A DNA stretch of 64,000 nucleotides from Nitzschia sp. pyKryTriq1 (GCA_956465555.1 OY101125.1:1490501-1554500); one strand, 5' to 3'. Numbered from the stretch's first letter, positions 44,120 through 57,185 are shown. Numbers and translations are program-made. The notes: generated by a model not told the origin, from the letters alone.

Positions 44120-46263
44120 TTGAGATACTGTACTAATATGGATGCCTATAATATTACGCCGTGTAATGATGATGATGATGATGATGATTATGAAGAAGAA
44201 GAAGAAAAGAGACAAGGAGAACTCACGAGGTTGGTCTCGTCTCAGAAACACTTGGCGTTACAAGTACTCGAATTGCGAGCTGCTCTCGACGCAGTTCAGC
44301 AGGCGCAGTTGGACTTGCATCCACTGGACTCGTCCCACCGTTCGACGGGAAATAATAGGCGGCAGCAGTTGTCGGAGAACAACAAATTTCTGCTGGAGCG
44401 CAAATCCAGTCGCAAGCTGAAAGCGGCACTCAGTGCCAAGAAACTTCAAGTACATGTATCAGCACAACCACACGCACACGCACAACCACACGCAACAAGG
44501 AAAGATATAGAAGACAAAAGTGACGACAATGATGATGCCGACAATGACAATGACAACGAGGATGGCATAGATGATATTGAGCTCCCCCTCTTACCCGATG
44601 ACACCTTTTCCTTTTTCGCCTTTTCCAATATCAAGTCATCCGCCATGGCCACGGCACTGGTGGTCATCACGGTCCAGCTCAGTACGATTGTGGTATTGTT
44701 GGTAGACATGTTTTCCGATGGGACACCGTACAATCGATTGGGCGTACCCGCGAGGGTATCGCCGGCCACATCCATCATTCAAGTCCTTGCCTTGTTTATT
44801 GGTGTATTTTCGCAAACCGATTATCAAGATTCTCTCAACACATTACTGGTCGGATACGATGAAGTATGTTTGCGAGAAAATTTTGGACCCCGGATCAACT
44901 ACTGGCGCTGGGTCCTTTCCCTGTCGATGCGAATTGGCGTCTCTTTGATGGGGTTGGTGGCTACCTTTTTTTTGATCATTTCCGAATCCGATCCGACCGA
45001 ACTGCTCTTGGATTTTACGGCCATTGAATTTGTCACCAATTTGGACAATATTTTCTTTTGGTTGACCGCAAGGGGATATTTGGGATTGGGTGCTATGCAC
45101 GATGCCAATAAAGTGGTAACGGCCAAGGCAAAACATATGATTCTTCTCATTTCGGAAGAAGAAGAAGAAGAAGACTACAACGACGAAGAAGAAGAAGACG
45201 TTGTTCTTCCCATGGATGGATATGGACATGATCATGGTGCAAATGGCCATGATGGCTACGCTTTTGACACAGAGCACCCCCCACATGGTCGCAAGACGCA
45301 TTCTGATCCCTTCTTCGAGGGCAATCCTACTACTGCTACTACTACTTCTACTACCGCTACTAGTAGTAGTAGAGACGGTGCACACCGGCTTGGAGGACAC
45401 GCTCACAGCGATCCTCAGCTGATGGGAACCACAAGGCAATTATTCGGCAGTGCCAATAGTACTAATAGGTTTGGAAGGCAATTCAGTACCAATATTATGT
45501 TTGGTGGAGGGCAATCATCATCCAGCAGCGCCACACAACTTGGACGAAGACCATTTGGCTCTACTACTAGTAGTAGTAGTCGTAGTAGCCAGCAACAACT
45601 ACCACCTCATCGTCCGCCGAAACGGACCACCTCCCTGCTAGTGGCAGCGTCCAAGAAGGATGTCTTGCGTGATCGTTCGAGGAAAAAGAAGGACTCGTTT
45701 CACTACTTCTCGACCATTGGGGAACAAGATGAAGAAAACAACAACAAGAAGGAAATGGAAGACGAGATTTATGTTGACAGCAGCAGCAGCATGAGGAGGA
45801 GGAGCGAAATATTGGAAACTACGACTGATGGGCCGATCGTTGTAGTATCTCCTGGTAGAAAGGGCGGGTTCAAAACGGTATCGAAACGAAGAGCATCGCT
45901 GGTGGTACTAGATCCAACAACCGTAGGAGGTTCTTCTCCTGCTGCTGTTGCTGCTGCTGCTGCTGGTACCCTGACACGCAATGCGGAATTCCCTCGGTTT
46001 GGATTCTTGTGCTTTATCTATCTTTCCATCATGACTGCTTGGGCCATTTTCTTTTACCGACAAGTGTCGGGATACTACCTCTGTCAAACGGTCTTTGTTC
46101 AATTCAGTGATGCCTTTTATCCCGAGCTCGCAGCTTTTAGTGGATTGTACAATTACAATACTAATAGTAATGAGCGACTGGGACGCGGCGAATATTGGGA
46201 CGACGGACATGGCGCCTTTTCGAAAACAGCAAAGTAAGTCAAGTTGTTCGTTTATTGTTGTTG

Positions 46264-46294
<31 letters not shown>

Positions 46295-49200
46295 GAAAAA
46301 TTGCTTATCTCTCTCTCAAACTCAAACTCAAAACAACAGATTCGGTTACTGTAAGAGTGCACGGGTGTGGAGCTTTGTCTATGGCGAAAGTCCCACCAAC
46401 ATACCCGATGTCTGTGATTGGACTGCGAAATCCATCGAAATCAATCCCATGACGGCCAGGTCCTATGACATTATGTCGGCTGCTAATGAGGTGTGGTCCG
46501 TTCGGAATGCCCGTGGGTCGATAGTTCCTCTACCAACCTTTACCATGTTATGCTTTGACTGTACCAATGACCCAGATTTTTGTGGAGGCGAAGGGCGTGG
46601 GGAGTGTGTCGTAAGTTTTCACTACTTTGGCAGATGTGTGTTTTTGTTGTTGTTCTGATGGCTACTAATATCATGCTTGTTTACTATTGTGCTTCCAATA
46701 ATGCTATCCCGCACAGAGCAACCGATGCAAATGCAATCCCGGCTTTTACGGACAACGTTGTGAGTTTTTTGCTCCATGTGACAGACTGGAAGTTAATCCA
46801 CTTTATGACGGCTTTCGGGGAAATCGCAAATGGCCAGAAGCCTATTCTCTTGTCAGAACAGAAGATGGCGAGCCGGTCGAGGTGTATGGAAGGACAGTCT
46901 ATCAGGACGCCGAATCTGCAGGAAGAGACTTGATTTTCTTCAACGGAAGACGCTGGGTTATCGGGACTTCATCAGCCTTTCCGGAAGAACGCAAAAACTT
47001 TGGTGCTGTATTTTCCAAGTCATTTCATGCTCACTGGTCCAACTATACGGTTGGCTTTCTCAGTTCTGAAATTGGTGTTGATACTCCCGCAGATTTCAAC
47101 ACTCCTGTCGGCGAAATGTCATGGTTCCTGACGTCCGCTTTGGCGGGTGCGGGAGACAGGTCGACGCCAACCTTGAACAGGGCAGTCGATGCCAATTTCT
47201 TGTGTGCAGGGTGCTCCAACAGTAGTAATCCTTGCAGCTTCGACGGCTTCTGTCAAGTGGACGGATCTTGCCTATGTACCACTGGATCAACTGGTACTCT
47301 TTGCCAAATTCCTCCAGTCGGAAATACCTTTTGTGATAAGTTTTTCAACACACCCGAGTTTTCATATGATGGTGGAGATTGCTGTGAAGAGACTTGTACC
47401 CGTACTGGCATTGATTCTTGTGGGAAAGGTTTGATTGGAAGCTCCAGCGGGGTGGATGCCTTGGAGTTCATTGGCTATCCTTTTTGCAGTGATCCCCAAT
47501 TCACCTCGAAAATTGAGGGATCAAGGACCTTGTTTGATATTCTTGAAAGAGGCTTCGTCCAGTGCGGGACTTCATTTCAGTTGGGAATGGCGGTGTTTCA
47601 GAATGATACGTGGAAGGGATTTGAAGTGGATCTAGTAAGTGGATGAAATGGCCTGATTGCTCGCTTGTTTTTCGATTCTCATTGATATGGTTCGGTTATA
47701 ACAGTGCAAGGCCATAGCAGGAGCTATCTTCGGCAATCCTGAAGCTTTCGAGATCGTTCTCACCGATAGCTCAAATCGTTTCCAAGATCTCTTGGACAAA
47801 AAATATGATGTTGTCATTCGTCGAACAACGCACAACGCGGAACGCGACGTGAATGAGCAAGGCACAAACTCAGGATTCGAATTCTCCCAGCCGTACTTTT
47901 ATGATGGACTGCGGTACGTGATGGCACGGGAACTGCGGGATGCAGACTAACTCCGCGTTGACCCCCCTCCCTCCATTTGCAGTTGTCTAATGCATTTTTC
48001 TTCTCCATGTAGATATGCCGGAATTCCTCCTTTTGCGGCGTGTGCGGATAACCTCGACTATCTATCACCTGAATGTGTCGACCTCAGATTATGTGTCAAC
48101 GCTGCTTCGACATGGTATCAAGTCTCTAGAAAATTGTTCCCGGATTCTATCATTGTTGCAGTTTCAGAGGATACATCGAACCAAATTGAATTTCTCGAAC
48201 AAGGGATTTGCAATGCCATTGCCGGCGAGAGTACTGATTTGTTTCTCGATCAGATCCGTACGTTAGGCTTTACAGGTGCTGACTTTGAAATCGGCTCAAA
48301 CATATATTCGAAAGAGCCACTTGCTGCCATGACCCGGGAAGACGACCCAGTTTGGTCCAAGTTTGTGGCGTGGGTTATTTATGCACTAATTGAAGCTGAG
48401 GAATCAGGCATCACGATGAGCAGCGCTGATAGCATGTCGCCGACGGATGTCTTTGGGCCAACGTTTCGTCTGATGTTTCAAAACGCCGTCGCCGCCAATG
48501 GAAATTATGGCGAATTGTACGCGAAGAACTTGCAGGATCTGTTGCCTCGTGGCGGAATGAATGACATCAACGCGGGCACAGGCCTCCTCTTTCCGCTTCC
48601 ATTGGGTTTTGCGGAAGCCGTCGGTCCCGAACCCAACACAGAAGGGGCGCTTGGGAGAATTCGGAGGCGTGGATTTCTCAATTGTGGCGTTTTCCCCTCA
48701 CCAGGCTTTGCAGTTCAAGATCCTGTCACCTCGCTCTGGAGCGGATTTGAAATCGACTTTTGCCGTGGACTATCTGCAGCTCTTTTCAATGGAGGAATAA
48801 ACGTCAACTTCATACCAGTTACGGCTGCTCAACGTTTTGAAGATTTGGCTCGTGGGACTGTCGATCTTTTGGCAGCAAGAGTCACACATACGTTTGCTGG
48901 AGCAATTGAGGAGAAGTTGGAATTTTCCGAAGCCTACTTTTATGATAGCTTGACGTGAGTATAATCAAAAAGGTGCTGGAAACCATTGGCTGTCTCTCGG
49001 ATTCTAATTCCTCACAATGGTGCTGCTGCTGTTACTTCCTCTTTTAGCTTCCTGGGATACTTCCCATATGGGGAGTGTGCGGATCAACTCGTCTTTGACA
49101 ATGTCACGCTGAGCCCGGATTGTCCCAACACGAAAATTTGCGTGGAAGTTGCGACAACCTGGTTGGATGTGATGCGTGGCAGACTCGACATTCCAGAGGA

Positions 49201-49678
49201 AAATATCGTTACGACTCCATCGCAGGCCGTCTCGTTTGCCATGTTCGAATCCGGCGAGTGCAACGCTATGGCCGTTGACTATAGTTATCTGCTTGCTGTC
49301 GGTGGAGCGGACACAAACTCGACGGAGGATGGGCAGTCGGTGTATTATGGGAGACGGCAACACAGCAAAGAACCTATCGCCTTAGCCTCTCTCTCGGGGG
49401 ACCCTCAGTTTTCCGACTTTTTGAGATGGATGATCTTTGGGTTTTCGTATGCATCCGAACAAGGAATCACACAAGATTCTTTCTTCTTGATGCCGGGTTC
49501 TATAAATTTATTCGGCGAGTCCTTGTCGGGAATGTGGCAGAATGCTATCAACGCTGTGGGTAACTATGAGGAAGTGTTTACGAGGAATTTCGCCGGTGCT
49601 TTACCAGCGTCACGGAATAGGCTCAATGACGGGAACAGCCCGCAGCTGTACGCCATGCCAGGAGTGACGGAATTATAG
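44120..49678 (+). CDS. Large membrane protein with EGF, LNR and two periplasmic-binding-protein domains
   Basis: Six exons: 44120-46233, 46340-46610, 46717-47634, 47705-47913, 48013-48954 and 49048-49678. All junctions keep frame; the total is 5085 nt, giving 1694 residues. A second ATG six codons on is possible. Layout: acidic start and coiled coil (about 28-75). Four membrane segments at about 172-320 follow, with LLLDFTAIEFVTNLDNIFFW, a pattern I know from diatom multi-pass proteins. A long Ser/His-rich loop is followed by a fifth segment (about 628-650). Then EGF-like modules (CKCNPGFYGQRCE about 799-811; about 959-992) and a Notch/LNR-like FCDKFFNTPEFSYDGGDCC (about 1000) appear. Two type-3 solute-binding domains follow (about 1062-1360 and 1384-1690). 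Both start RxRGFxxCG and contain GFEVDLCKAIA/GFEIDFCRGLSAA. A receptor or ligand-capture role is inferred. Confidence 0.85.
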
Positions 49679-50714
49679 TATCTACCACTACTGGCTAGTA
49701 CTACACTACCGGTAGTCTAGAGAGTTTCCATCGTCTCTGCGTAGATGTGCAGATTAGCGCTGATGATCCCGTATGGGTGAAAAGAGTTTACTGAATCAAT
49801 CGGTGGACTGTCTGCCGTGGATTCATTGCTCTCGACCGTTTTAAAGTACTATTAGAAGTCTACTAGATCTCGAGAAGCACCATCACTCTATCTGCCTTGA
49901 TCTCGTTCTCGAACCAAGTTCTTCGCGTGGTTTCTACCGCGGTCAGTCACCATAGTCATAGCTTTTTCAATCATCCGATGAAGTTTGAAATGCCGTAGTG
50001 AAGGCAAGCAAAAATATTCCTCGTACTAACTTCTGAATGAATTACTTAACGCAAACGCGTCCTTACCACTTTTTAAAGGAATGATTTCGGGGGCGTGGGG
50101 GGGGGGGGGCAGGTAGACGACTGACTCGCAAAGTACATATGTACAGCGTACAATAATAGTCTACACCGGTACGGACATGGCTCGATTTTGGATACGAAAT
50201 TCTCGATGACTCAATAAGATCCGGGAGCGCGTTAAAATCTGAGGCGTGGACGATGGTTCTCTTCAATAAACGGTCGGGTGACACCAGTCTTCTTCTTTTT
50301 CCTTTCTTTTCCCCACCTTTTTCTTTAGAAAGAATGACCACGCACAAATGGTGTCGATCGTCTACAGATGCCCTATTACGCGTAGCTACGATAGGTTTCT
50401 CTGAAAACATATTACTAGCTTCTACTGAAGCTCATTCTTCTCTAGCTCTCTACTAATAGTAGAGAGTACTCGTCATCGAGAGTAGAGGGCCGAGTATGAG
50501 AGGGCAGTCATGAGTGCCAAAACAATGCCAGGGCTCCTGAAAACGGATGTGATTGACGCAGAGGCGGGATACGCAGGTCACAAGAACAAAACGTCACGAT
50601 GTCACAACACGGTCGGTAGTATCCGATCACCAACATGAACACCAAGCCTCTCTCGAATTATCATCATCATTCAGACAGGAAGGTCGTCCTAAGTACTTGT
50701 GATGATGATATTGC
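49679..50714. other. Intergenic, holds dispersed repeat copy 2
   Basis: No supported gene; the frame at 50063-50410 is antisense to the repeat. A run of about 15 G lies at 50095-50109. The dispersed repeat occupies 50194-50327. Confidence 0.5.
50194..50327. repeat. Dispersed repeat, copy 2
   Basis: Same order and orientation of blocks as 10021-10165: ACGAAATTCTCGATGACTCA, GCGTTAAAATCTGAGGCGTG, GTGACACCAGTC and CTTCTTCTTTTTCCTTTCTT. Confidence 0.65.
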
Positions 50715-52207
50715 TTAGTTCTTGGAAAACACATTTATGATCTCTTCCGCGACACCTGGGGGGAGGATACTGAAGAGATCGTCATCGGAAAATGTCATTC
50801 TTGAAACCGACAGAGGTGAAAAGAGAGAGCTACTATCGTTGAACTCATTCGTGGTGTCGCCCGTAGATTCCTGGGTCATGCAGTCGTGACGGGGCATCGT
50901 TGTCATCATCGTCTCCTCCTCATCGACTTCCATTCTGGGCTGCTGCTGCTGCGGCTGCTGCTGCTGCTCTGCCGATCCACAAAAGGTCAAATGAGCTGTA
51001 TCTGAAGAAAGTTCCGCCGCCATTGGGTCGCCGCCGCTGCTCGATGTTACGAGCAAGGGTTCGTCCTCTGGGGGACGAAGGAATACTTTGTCCCCTGAGA
51101 GAAGTCTTCTCTGATTGAAAATACCTGCGCAGAATGTCCCCCCAGAGCCGACCATCATTGTTGCCATGCTCGAGCCATCGGTAACAAACTTGTGGTTCTG
51201 AAAAGATGAAGGTGGCCCAACAACCTTCAACGAGTGGATCATTTTCTGAAGGGGTAGAGGGCAGGTCTCTGCTCGTTGAATCACTGGGGTGTTGTTGTTG
51301 TTGTTGTTGTTTTGCCGCGAGTTGACGTGGAGAAGTTCTTGGTCTCTTGAATTCTTGTTGTTTCTTCTTCGAGGAATGTGTGCACTATGGTTCCCCCCAA
51401 CTAGGAGATTGTCCGAAGAATTGGAACGTGGTTTAGTAGTAGTACTACTGATGTTGCTGTGGCATATGTGGTGTTTCTTGTGGTTGATTCGCATCATGAA
51501 ACGACAAAGGTCGGGCCTGCCACGCTCCAAAAGATCATGAGTATAAGCACCCTTGTGCTCGCCGGTTGGGTACATTTTGAAACCATACATGTTCACTGGT
51601 GGTGGTGATGATGATGGAGCATTTAGTACAGCAACAACAATGAATGTCAGCATTCGTTATAGCAAGAAGTTAAACGAGGAAACGACTGGTATAACAATCA
51701 CCGGAAGCATCATCATCATGCCTGTTGAATGGTGGTGCTGGCCAATGTTGTTTACTTACGCTGGCGTTGGAACGACTTGTACTGTGTCTGGCCGTGAAAG
51801 TATTTGGGGAGAATGGTTTCGATAAATTCTTCCCTCTGGTGGACTTTAAAGAAGCGACCGTTTTGTTCCCAAGAGACCACATTTATAAAGTCGAGCTTCT
51901 CGGCATCGTTGAGCATATCGTGCAGTTGCCAAGGGAACAGGGGAATTCCCGTCGGTCCAATATCGAAGTGGTTGCTTTCACCATCACCACCAGCAGAATG
52001 GTGCTGGTGATGATGATCGTCCGCTGGCGGGGGACTTCTTGATGTCACAGGTGTCTGTCCGGGCAGGCAAGGCGGGAATAACGAGGACGATAGAACCCGG
52101 TTTGGCTTGTTCGCGGTCGTCGTGACCATGCTGCTGGTGCTGTTGAGACAATTACTGCTACTAGTACTACTAGTATTACTTTTTGAGTTAACACCGGCAA
52201 GGATCAT
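50715..52207 (-). CDS. HSF-type DNA-binding protein, copy 2
   Basis: Two exons (reverse): 52207-51760 and 51595-50715. The lengths 448 and 881 nt sum to 443 codons with stop, giving 442 residues. Donor GTAAGT and acceptor CACCAG give the junction YKSFQRQLNMYGFKMYPTGE. The DNA-binding domain runs from IPLFPWQLHDMLNDAEKLDF through VVSWEQNGRFFKVHQREEFI and LPKYFHGQTQYKSFQRQLNM to HDLLERGRPDLCRFM. The first residues are Ser/Thr/Asn-rich. The tail has poly-His/Asn and poly-Gln runs and acidic patches, and ends FSILPPGVAEEIINVFSKN, a pattern shared with copy 3 (MPADMADDIMSTFLNHDD). A clear heptad trimerisation region as in copy 1 was not found. This HSF subfamily (TGIPLFPWQLHDMLNDA) lies in two copies in this window. 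Nuclear transcription factor; targets unknown. Confidence 0.92.
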
Positions 52208-53329
52208 GGCAATGGCAGGAAATTGATATGCTTTTGTGTTTGAACGTTGTTGCTGCTGCTGCTGTTGTTGTTGTTGTTGTTGTCAAGAAGCGGTCTATTT
52301 GTTTTGTGGGATTATGCATGTACTACGACAGAGGATATTGTGAGTGCGGTCGGTGGAAGCAAAAGGGCCTTCACGCCCCGAGCGAGCGAGGAGGAACGAT
52401 GATGATGATTCTTCGGTTCTCGTCCTTTACAGATAGGGCTTATCCAATCAATAACAAAATATCAGGCCCATTCAAATTGCAAATTGCAATTCTCTTTGGA
52501 ATGTTAACAATATTATGCTATTGGATTGGGAACAGTGTGATTACTCCGGAGTTCTCGAATAATTATCAAGATACAAGCCTCTGGGCGAGCTCCATGCATA
52601 GCTACCCTGTATTTATGGAAAGCGCAATGGGATCACGAAGGAGAGCGGACAAATAGCGCGAAATGCCGTAGTATGAGAGGCTACTACTGTACAAGTCAGG
52701 TACGCAATGTACCTGCCTGGTACCGCAGCGGTACATACTTGAACAGAAGAGCGATGATAGAACAATTATTATTACGGGATAAATCTTTTCGTCGCCGCAT
52801 AACTACCTACCGTTACGCAACTTCGTACAGTAACCACCGACCAGACGGCTTCATTAATAAAATTGACTAGTCGTAAAGAACGATCACGAAACCAAACATA
52901 AATACCATACCGGTACCGACCGTATGCCCACCAAGTAGAGCAATAGGTACTGTACCACCTGTACTCAATAGAGTGGTGGGCCACAATCCGTGGAAACCAA
53001 GGATTGCGATTACTTAAAGGGAGGGTACGTGGCAGCTTACGTCACAATCCTTGGAAGCAACCCGACGGATTGCTTCCAAGGGTAAACTCGTGCGACGACG
53101 GACGGCTATCGGTAGAAGTTATCCTTGCCGGATTGCGGAATTAGTAGACGGCCTACAAGGAATTCCTGCCAGGTTTGTCTGACATCTCGGATTCCGTCGG
53201 TGGAGTCTTGGAAAATGCGAACACAAGGAAAACGGATCGATGCGACGATGCGTTGTGTTGCGCAAGTTGTTGCAAGTCGTCTCGTCCCGGTCTTTATTTC
53301 CATTATCAATTTAACAAATATCACAAACA
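52208..53329. other. Intergenic, small hairpin
   Basis: A (TTG)n run at 52244-52282 lies close to the HSF start. TTGGAAGCAA at 53051-53060 and TTGCTTCCAA at 53070-53079 form a 10-bp stem with a 9-base loop; the same ACAATCC.TTGG sequence occurs at about 52990. The frame at 52228-52656 has no domain. Confidence 0.5.
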
Positions 53330-53911
53330 ATGGATACTGCTAGTACTAGTAGAAAGCTGCCACCTGCAGAGAAGTTGGTGGAGATCAACGGGCCGTACTG
53401 GAACCTTTTCCAGGCCATGTTGAATCTCGCCGACACATGCGAAGTCTACGAGTGGGCAACGACAAGGGCATGTGGCAGTGCCACTAATGGGTGGATCAAA
53501 TTTCATGATTCGATGGAAACCGGCCCCTCAAAAGACTACAGCATGGGTCTTTTGGGGGCTGGCAAAGGCAAAATATCCGATCAAAAAACTCGTCTCGTAA
53601 ACATTTGGACAAAGGCAGCACAGGCACTTGCATCCTTTCGTTCCAATTCCCCCGACCAAGCGCCGCCACCACCTCTTGTCCAGGCCGACAAGCAGCTAAC
53701 TAAATTTAATCAGACGGTAAAAAAGATCGCTGCTCGTAACACTTTTGCCTTCACTAGCCTCCGAGACGCTGTGCAGTCTCTTCTTCTCTGCGGAGAAAAC
53801 ATCCTCATTCCCGAACTAAACTTGGAGGGGGAGGTCCTACCCAAATCGCCTCGAGAATTCACTGTGGGGAACGTGAACGAAAGAAGGAGAAATTCGAATA
53901 CTCCGCACTGA
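53330..53911 (+). CDS. Hypothetical protein
   Basis: A 193-codon frame with even composition and no repeats, unlike most chance frames here. It begins MDTASTSRKLPPAEKLVEIN and continues WNLFQAMLNLADTCEVYEWA and KTRLVNIWTKAAQALASFRS. It contains a Pro run at about 112-116 and a final part FTSLRDAVQSLLLCGENILI. Secondary structure looks helical. No signal peptide, membrane segment or known motif. A plus-strand frame just downstream (53916-54119) with EEEEIKCAICSSVLSWVE could be a further exon in another frame, but no splice pair was convincing. Function unknown. Confidence 0.5.
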   Translation: MDTASTSRKLPPAEKLVEINGPYWNLFQAMLNLADTCEVYEWATTRACGSATNGWIKFHDSMETGPSKDYSMGLLGAGKGKISDQKTRLVNIWTKAAQALASFRSNSPDQAPPPPLVQADKQLTKFNQTVKKIAARNTFAFTSLRDAVQSLLLCGENILIPELNLEGEVLPKSPREFTVGNVNERRRNSNTPH

Positions 53912-55980
53912 AGCCTTGTGCCTAAAGGAAACAAGCCAAACGAGACAGAAGAGGCAGAAAACTACTAAGGCCACTTCCTGCAAGGACCGACCCCACAAGG
54001 CTTCTGAGCTCACTGAAGTATCAAAAGATTACTTCAAAGTGAGCATGCTGGAGGAGGAGGAGATCAAATGTGCAATCTGCTCCTCCGTTCTCAGCTGGGT
54101 AGAGATGAGGGGAGTGTAGATGAGATGAGAATGTATAGTGTGTTGTGTTTTAGTGAGAAAAATAATAGTACAGTAGCAGGTAGCTTGTTTTAATGGTGTC
54201 ATGGCGTATTCGCAGCGTATTCCTAGAGTAGCGTGTTTGGCGTGGCGGTTTCCTGGCAGTGTTATGGCGGGAACATCGCTGCGCGGTGGCGGATTGCTGG
54301 CGGTGGGAGTAGCGAATTCGTGGAGGATTCTTAGCAGTTTCGTGGCGGCGGAGCTGGCGGGTTGTTCGCTGTTCCTCGGCGGGTTCGGGAAGGGATGGTG
54401 GCGGGAGGGTGGCGGTTAGTGCACGCGAATGCGCGCGAGTGAGCGAATTTGATTGATATTATGGAAATGTCAACAGGGTCATTGTGACTCGAATAGCGGA
54501 TTGTTAGCTACGGAATCGGCATCATATGGGTTTCTTAGCGGGAAGTTGCGGTTTCATGGCGGATTCTTGCCATTGTGCCAGATTGCTATATATATGCCTA
54601 TGACCCGGGGTAATCCGCTACCAATCCGCTGGCCACAACTCCAGTGTCCCAAAGAAATTTTTTTACTCAACTCTGCTATGCCGCCGCAAGCCGCAAGCAA
54701 TAAGCACCCGATGACCGACACATAAAACCCAAACAACAACAACAACAACAACAACTGCAACAACGCATCCTTATTTCTGATCATGGAACGACACGGCAAC
54801 ACAGCTACCGTAGCAGGCCGTCTCCGTTGCTATCTCTTTTCTAAACCACCACCACCCGACAATGAGATTTGGATTTGGATTCGAATCCGCTCGTAATATA
54901 ATATAATATAATAAACAGCGACGCATCAGATGATATTACGAGGGAGTACAAAAAAGTACAGGGATACCTTTGATAGTAGACCTGCTGCATAATACCCACC
55001 GGGCACCCCAAGCGCGATATACACCACATGCGACTGGATATTAAGGAGGCTACTATACGACTTTAGAAGAGATGAAGTCGAATCATCATCAATCACGGTG
55101 CGTGTGGTCTTCGTCGTGATTTCCATCGAAAAGCTCATGTGTCTGTGTTGTCTACTACTACTACTACTACTACTACGGCCGGCGAGACATGAACTATTCC
55201 AATGCAGCCCCTACTACGGTATTTTGGTCAACAAAGTGACAGCCCAGACGAATGCCTCATTTGTTGACGATACTATGTGCGCTTTGCTGGGTTGTTCTTA
55301 TGCTGAAGAAATCCTCGACGACGATAGAGACGACATTATCGGGAGCGAAAGAGAGAGTCTGCTTACTACTCCTCGAAATAGTACGGGGGGGGGGCGTGCA
55401 TCCTTCGGTACTACTACTACAACTACTACAACTACTACTACGATCAAGAAGAGGTACAGAAGAAACTACTACGATCAAGAGGTACAGAAGAAACATCGCA
55501 AGAATCCCATAGGCTGAAAGCATTGCTGCTATAGCCAGCACACAGACAGGAAAGGAACCCAATCTCCAGAAGCTGTCGTATTGCGGGCAAAGGTCGACAA
55601 CGCTCATGGATGACTACTGGTGCTGCTGTACTATATGATTGTGTCTACTTCGTACTACTGTTCAAGAACAAAAGCGATCCTACAATAAGCGCTTGCCATT
55701 ATTATTTGCTGGTGGGCGGGTGCTGCGCTTCTGCTGTGGAAGACAGACACGTAAAGACGACAAGAAGGCACTTTTACTACACATCCAAAGTTTCTATTTC
55801 AGTCGGCAGCATATCATTTATTTATTCATTGTTCGATTTTTCTTTATCCTTCGAGTAGCGCAGACGAGAGCTATTTGAGCGTGGTTCGTCGTCGCTGCTG
55901 GACGAGGTGCCCCGCAAGAAGGCATGATCCTTAGGTTGTTGGGATTGGGTACTATTCCTCGCTGGTAGTACACGGCTCGT
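53912..55980. other. Intergenic, no supported gene
   Basis: The GC-rich part 54181-54420 repeats GTGGCGG/GCGGATT motifs and resembles decayed minisatellite DNA. ACAACAACA and TAC runs occur at 54732-54760 and 55150-55180, and an ACTACAACTACTAC run at 55415-55440. A (G)8 run is near 55386. No domain was found in any frame. Confidence 0.45.
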
Positions 55981-57185
55981 TTAGACGAGAGCGGCCGCCG
56001 CGGCAGCCACCATGGTGGTGGTAACAATGCCCAAGATGGAAACCACCTTGACGCTGTATCCCCCTGCTACCATGACACTGGAGGGGTCCAGCTCCAGTTT
56101 CAACTGGATTAGCTCGTGGTGGTGACGTTCGGTGGAGGAAGATAAGTCGGAAGCGAAGCGCCCATTCCTCAAAGAAGAAGTTGAGGCAAGAAGTTGCCTT
56201 CGTCCTCCTTCTCCAATGGTCATACTCCATTCTACCGAGACTGTGAGTTCGAGACTTGTTCCACTCAAGAACTTTTCAAAGGGAATTTCAAACGTTGCGT
56301 CACTTTTACCCAGTGTCAGTGTGTCAGGGAAGATCTCGTTCACCATGGGGGGAGTCAGGCCGACAACTCGAAGGTAGTAACCTAGGTCATTGCTCGCGCT
56401 GAGTGTGACAGTTTGGCCATATTGGATTGGCGATGGGGTCAGGATTGCCACGTCAATTGGAGGAGCAGGACGGCTGCCAGAGAAGTCCTCCTCCACAAAT
56501 TCGTCTGGAGCCATCGCGAGGCCCAAGTTGGCTTCGTCGATCACCGTAATCACATTGACGCTACCACCATCCTCTACTGTTATGGTGAGTGTGAACTGCT
56601 TGGTGTGAATCGGCAACTCCTGAAGTGCGGGTAAAAATAATTCGACCTTGATGCAAGCAACAAGCTCGGAACTCAAGCTGCTCGTCGTCCCAGAGTTGGT
56701 CAAAGTGACAGTGATTCCTAGTACAATGGGCGAGAGATGTTGCATAGTATGAGAGACACACCAAAACTGGCAAACCATAATATATTCCCAAATACCTGAT
56801 GGACGTACCAGTCGCGTCTCCTTCAGAGGAAAAGGAGTACCACCCCCCCGAGTCGAGAGGAACTCCACAGTTGGTGGCGCTAGCGGTGAAGTACCGGGAA
56901 ACATCTTCGTCTGCAATACCAGGCAGGAGAAAGTCAATTGCGACTGTATTTATTCCGCTCTCTTCAATATTCCAGGTGTCTTGCTCGTTGTTGACGGTAG
57001 CGGAGCCAACCTACCAGGGTCGAAGAATAACCATGTGTGAACGCACGGATATGATAAGAATAAATCACGAAACAACTACTGACGAGTCGTCGTCTCACCT
57101 GCAACTGAGCTGCGGCCCCATCAACTGCGTGTAGTAGATGCAAAAGGGCAAAGGTGCCCATGAAAAGGATGATAGCAAAGTTCAT
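55981..57185 (-). CDS. Secreted, probably GPI-anchored protein, member A of a divergent pair
   Basis: Three exons (reverse): 57185-57099, 57010-56809 and 56717-55981. The lengths 87, 202 and 737 nt sum to 342 codons with stop, giving 341 residues. Donors are GTGAGA and GTACGT; acceptors are GGTAG and ACTAG. The protein has a signal peptide (MNFAIILFMGTFALLHLLHA). It then has TWNIEESGINTVAIDF and a cysteine-containing stretch, with beta-rich middle segments (ITVTLTNSGTTSS, FTLTITVEDGGSV, VDVAIL-like). A region with FEIPFEKFLSGTSLELTVSV comes before a C-terminal hydrophobic small-residue tail (VVSILGIVTTTMVAAAAAAL). A cleaved N-signal plus C-terminal hydrophobic tail without a cytosolic part is the usual GPI-anchor layout. 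The gene mirrors 58246-59451 in domain order, TWNI motif, phase-1 intron and tail. No catalytic motif is seen; a cell-surface role is inferred. Confidence 0.78.

Noticed and set aside
53916-54119. 67-codon frame with CAIC as zinc-finger exon of the 53330 gene
   Set aside because: Only one Cys pair and no consistent donor/acceptor joining it in frame.
55098-55517. 139-codon plus-strand frame
   Set aside because: Dominated by ACT/CTA triplet runs and without a domain; several frames are open at the same place.
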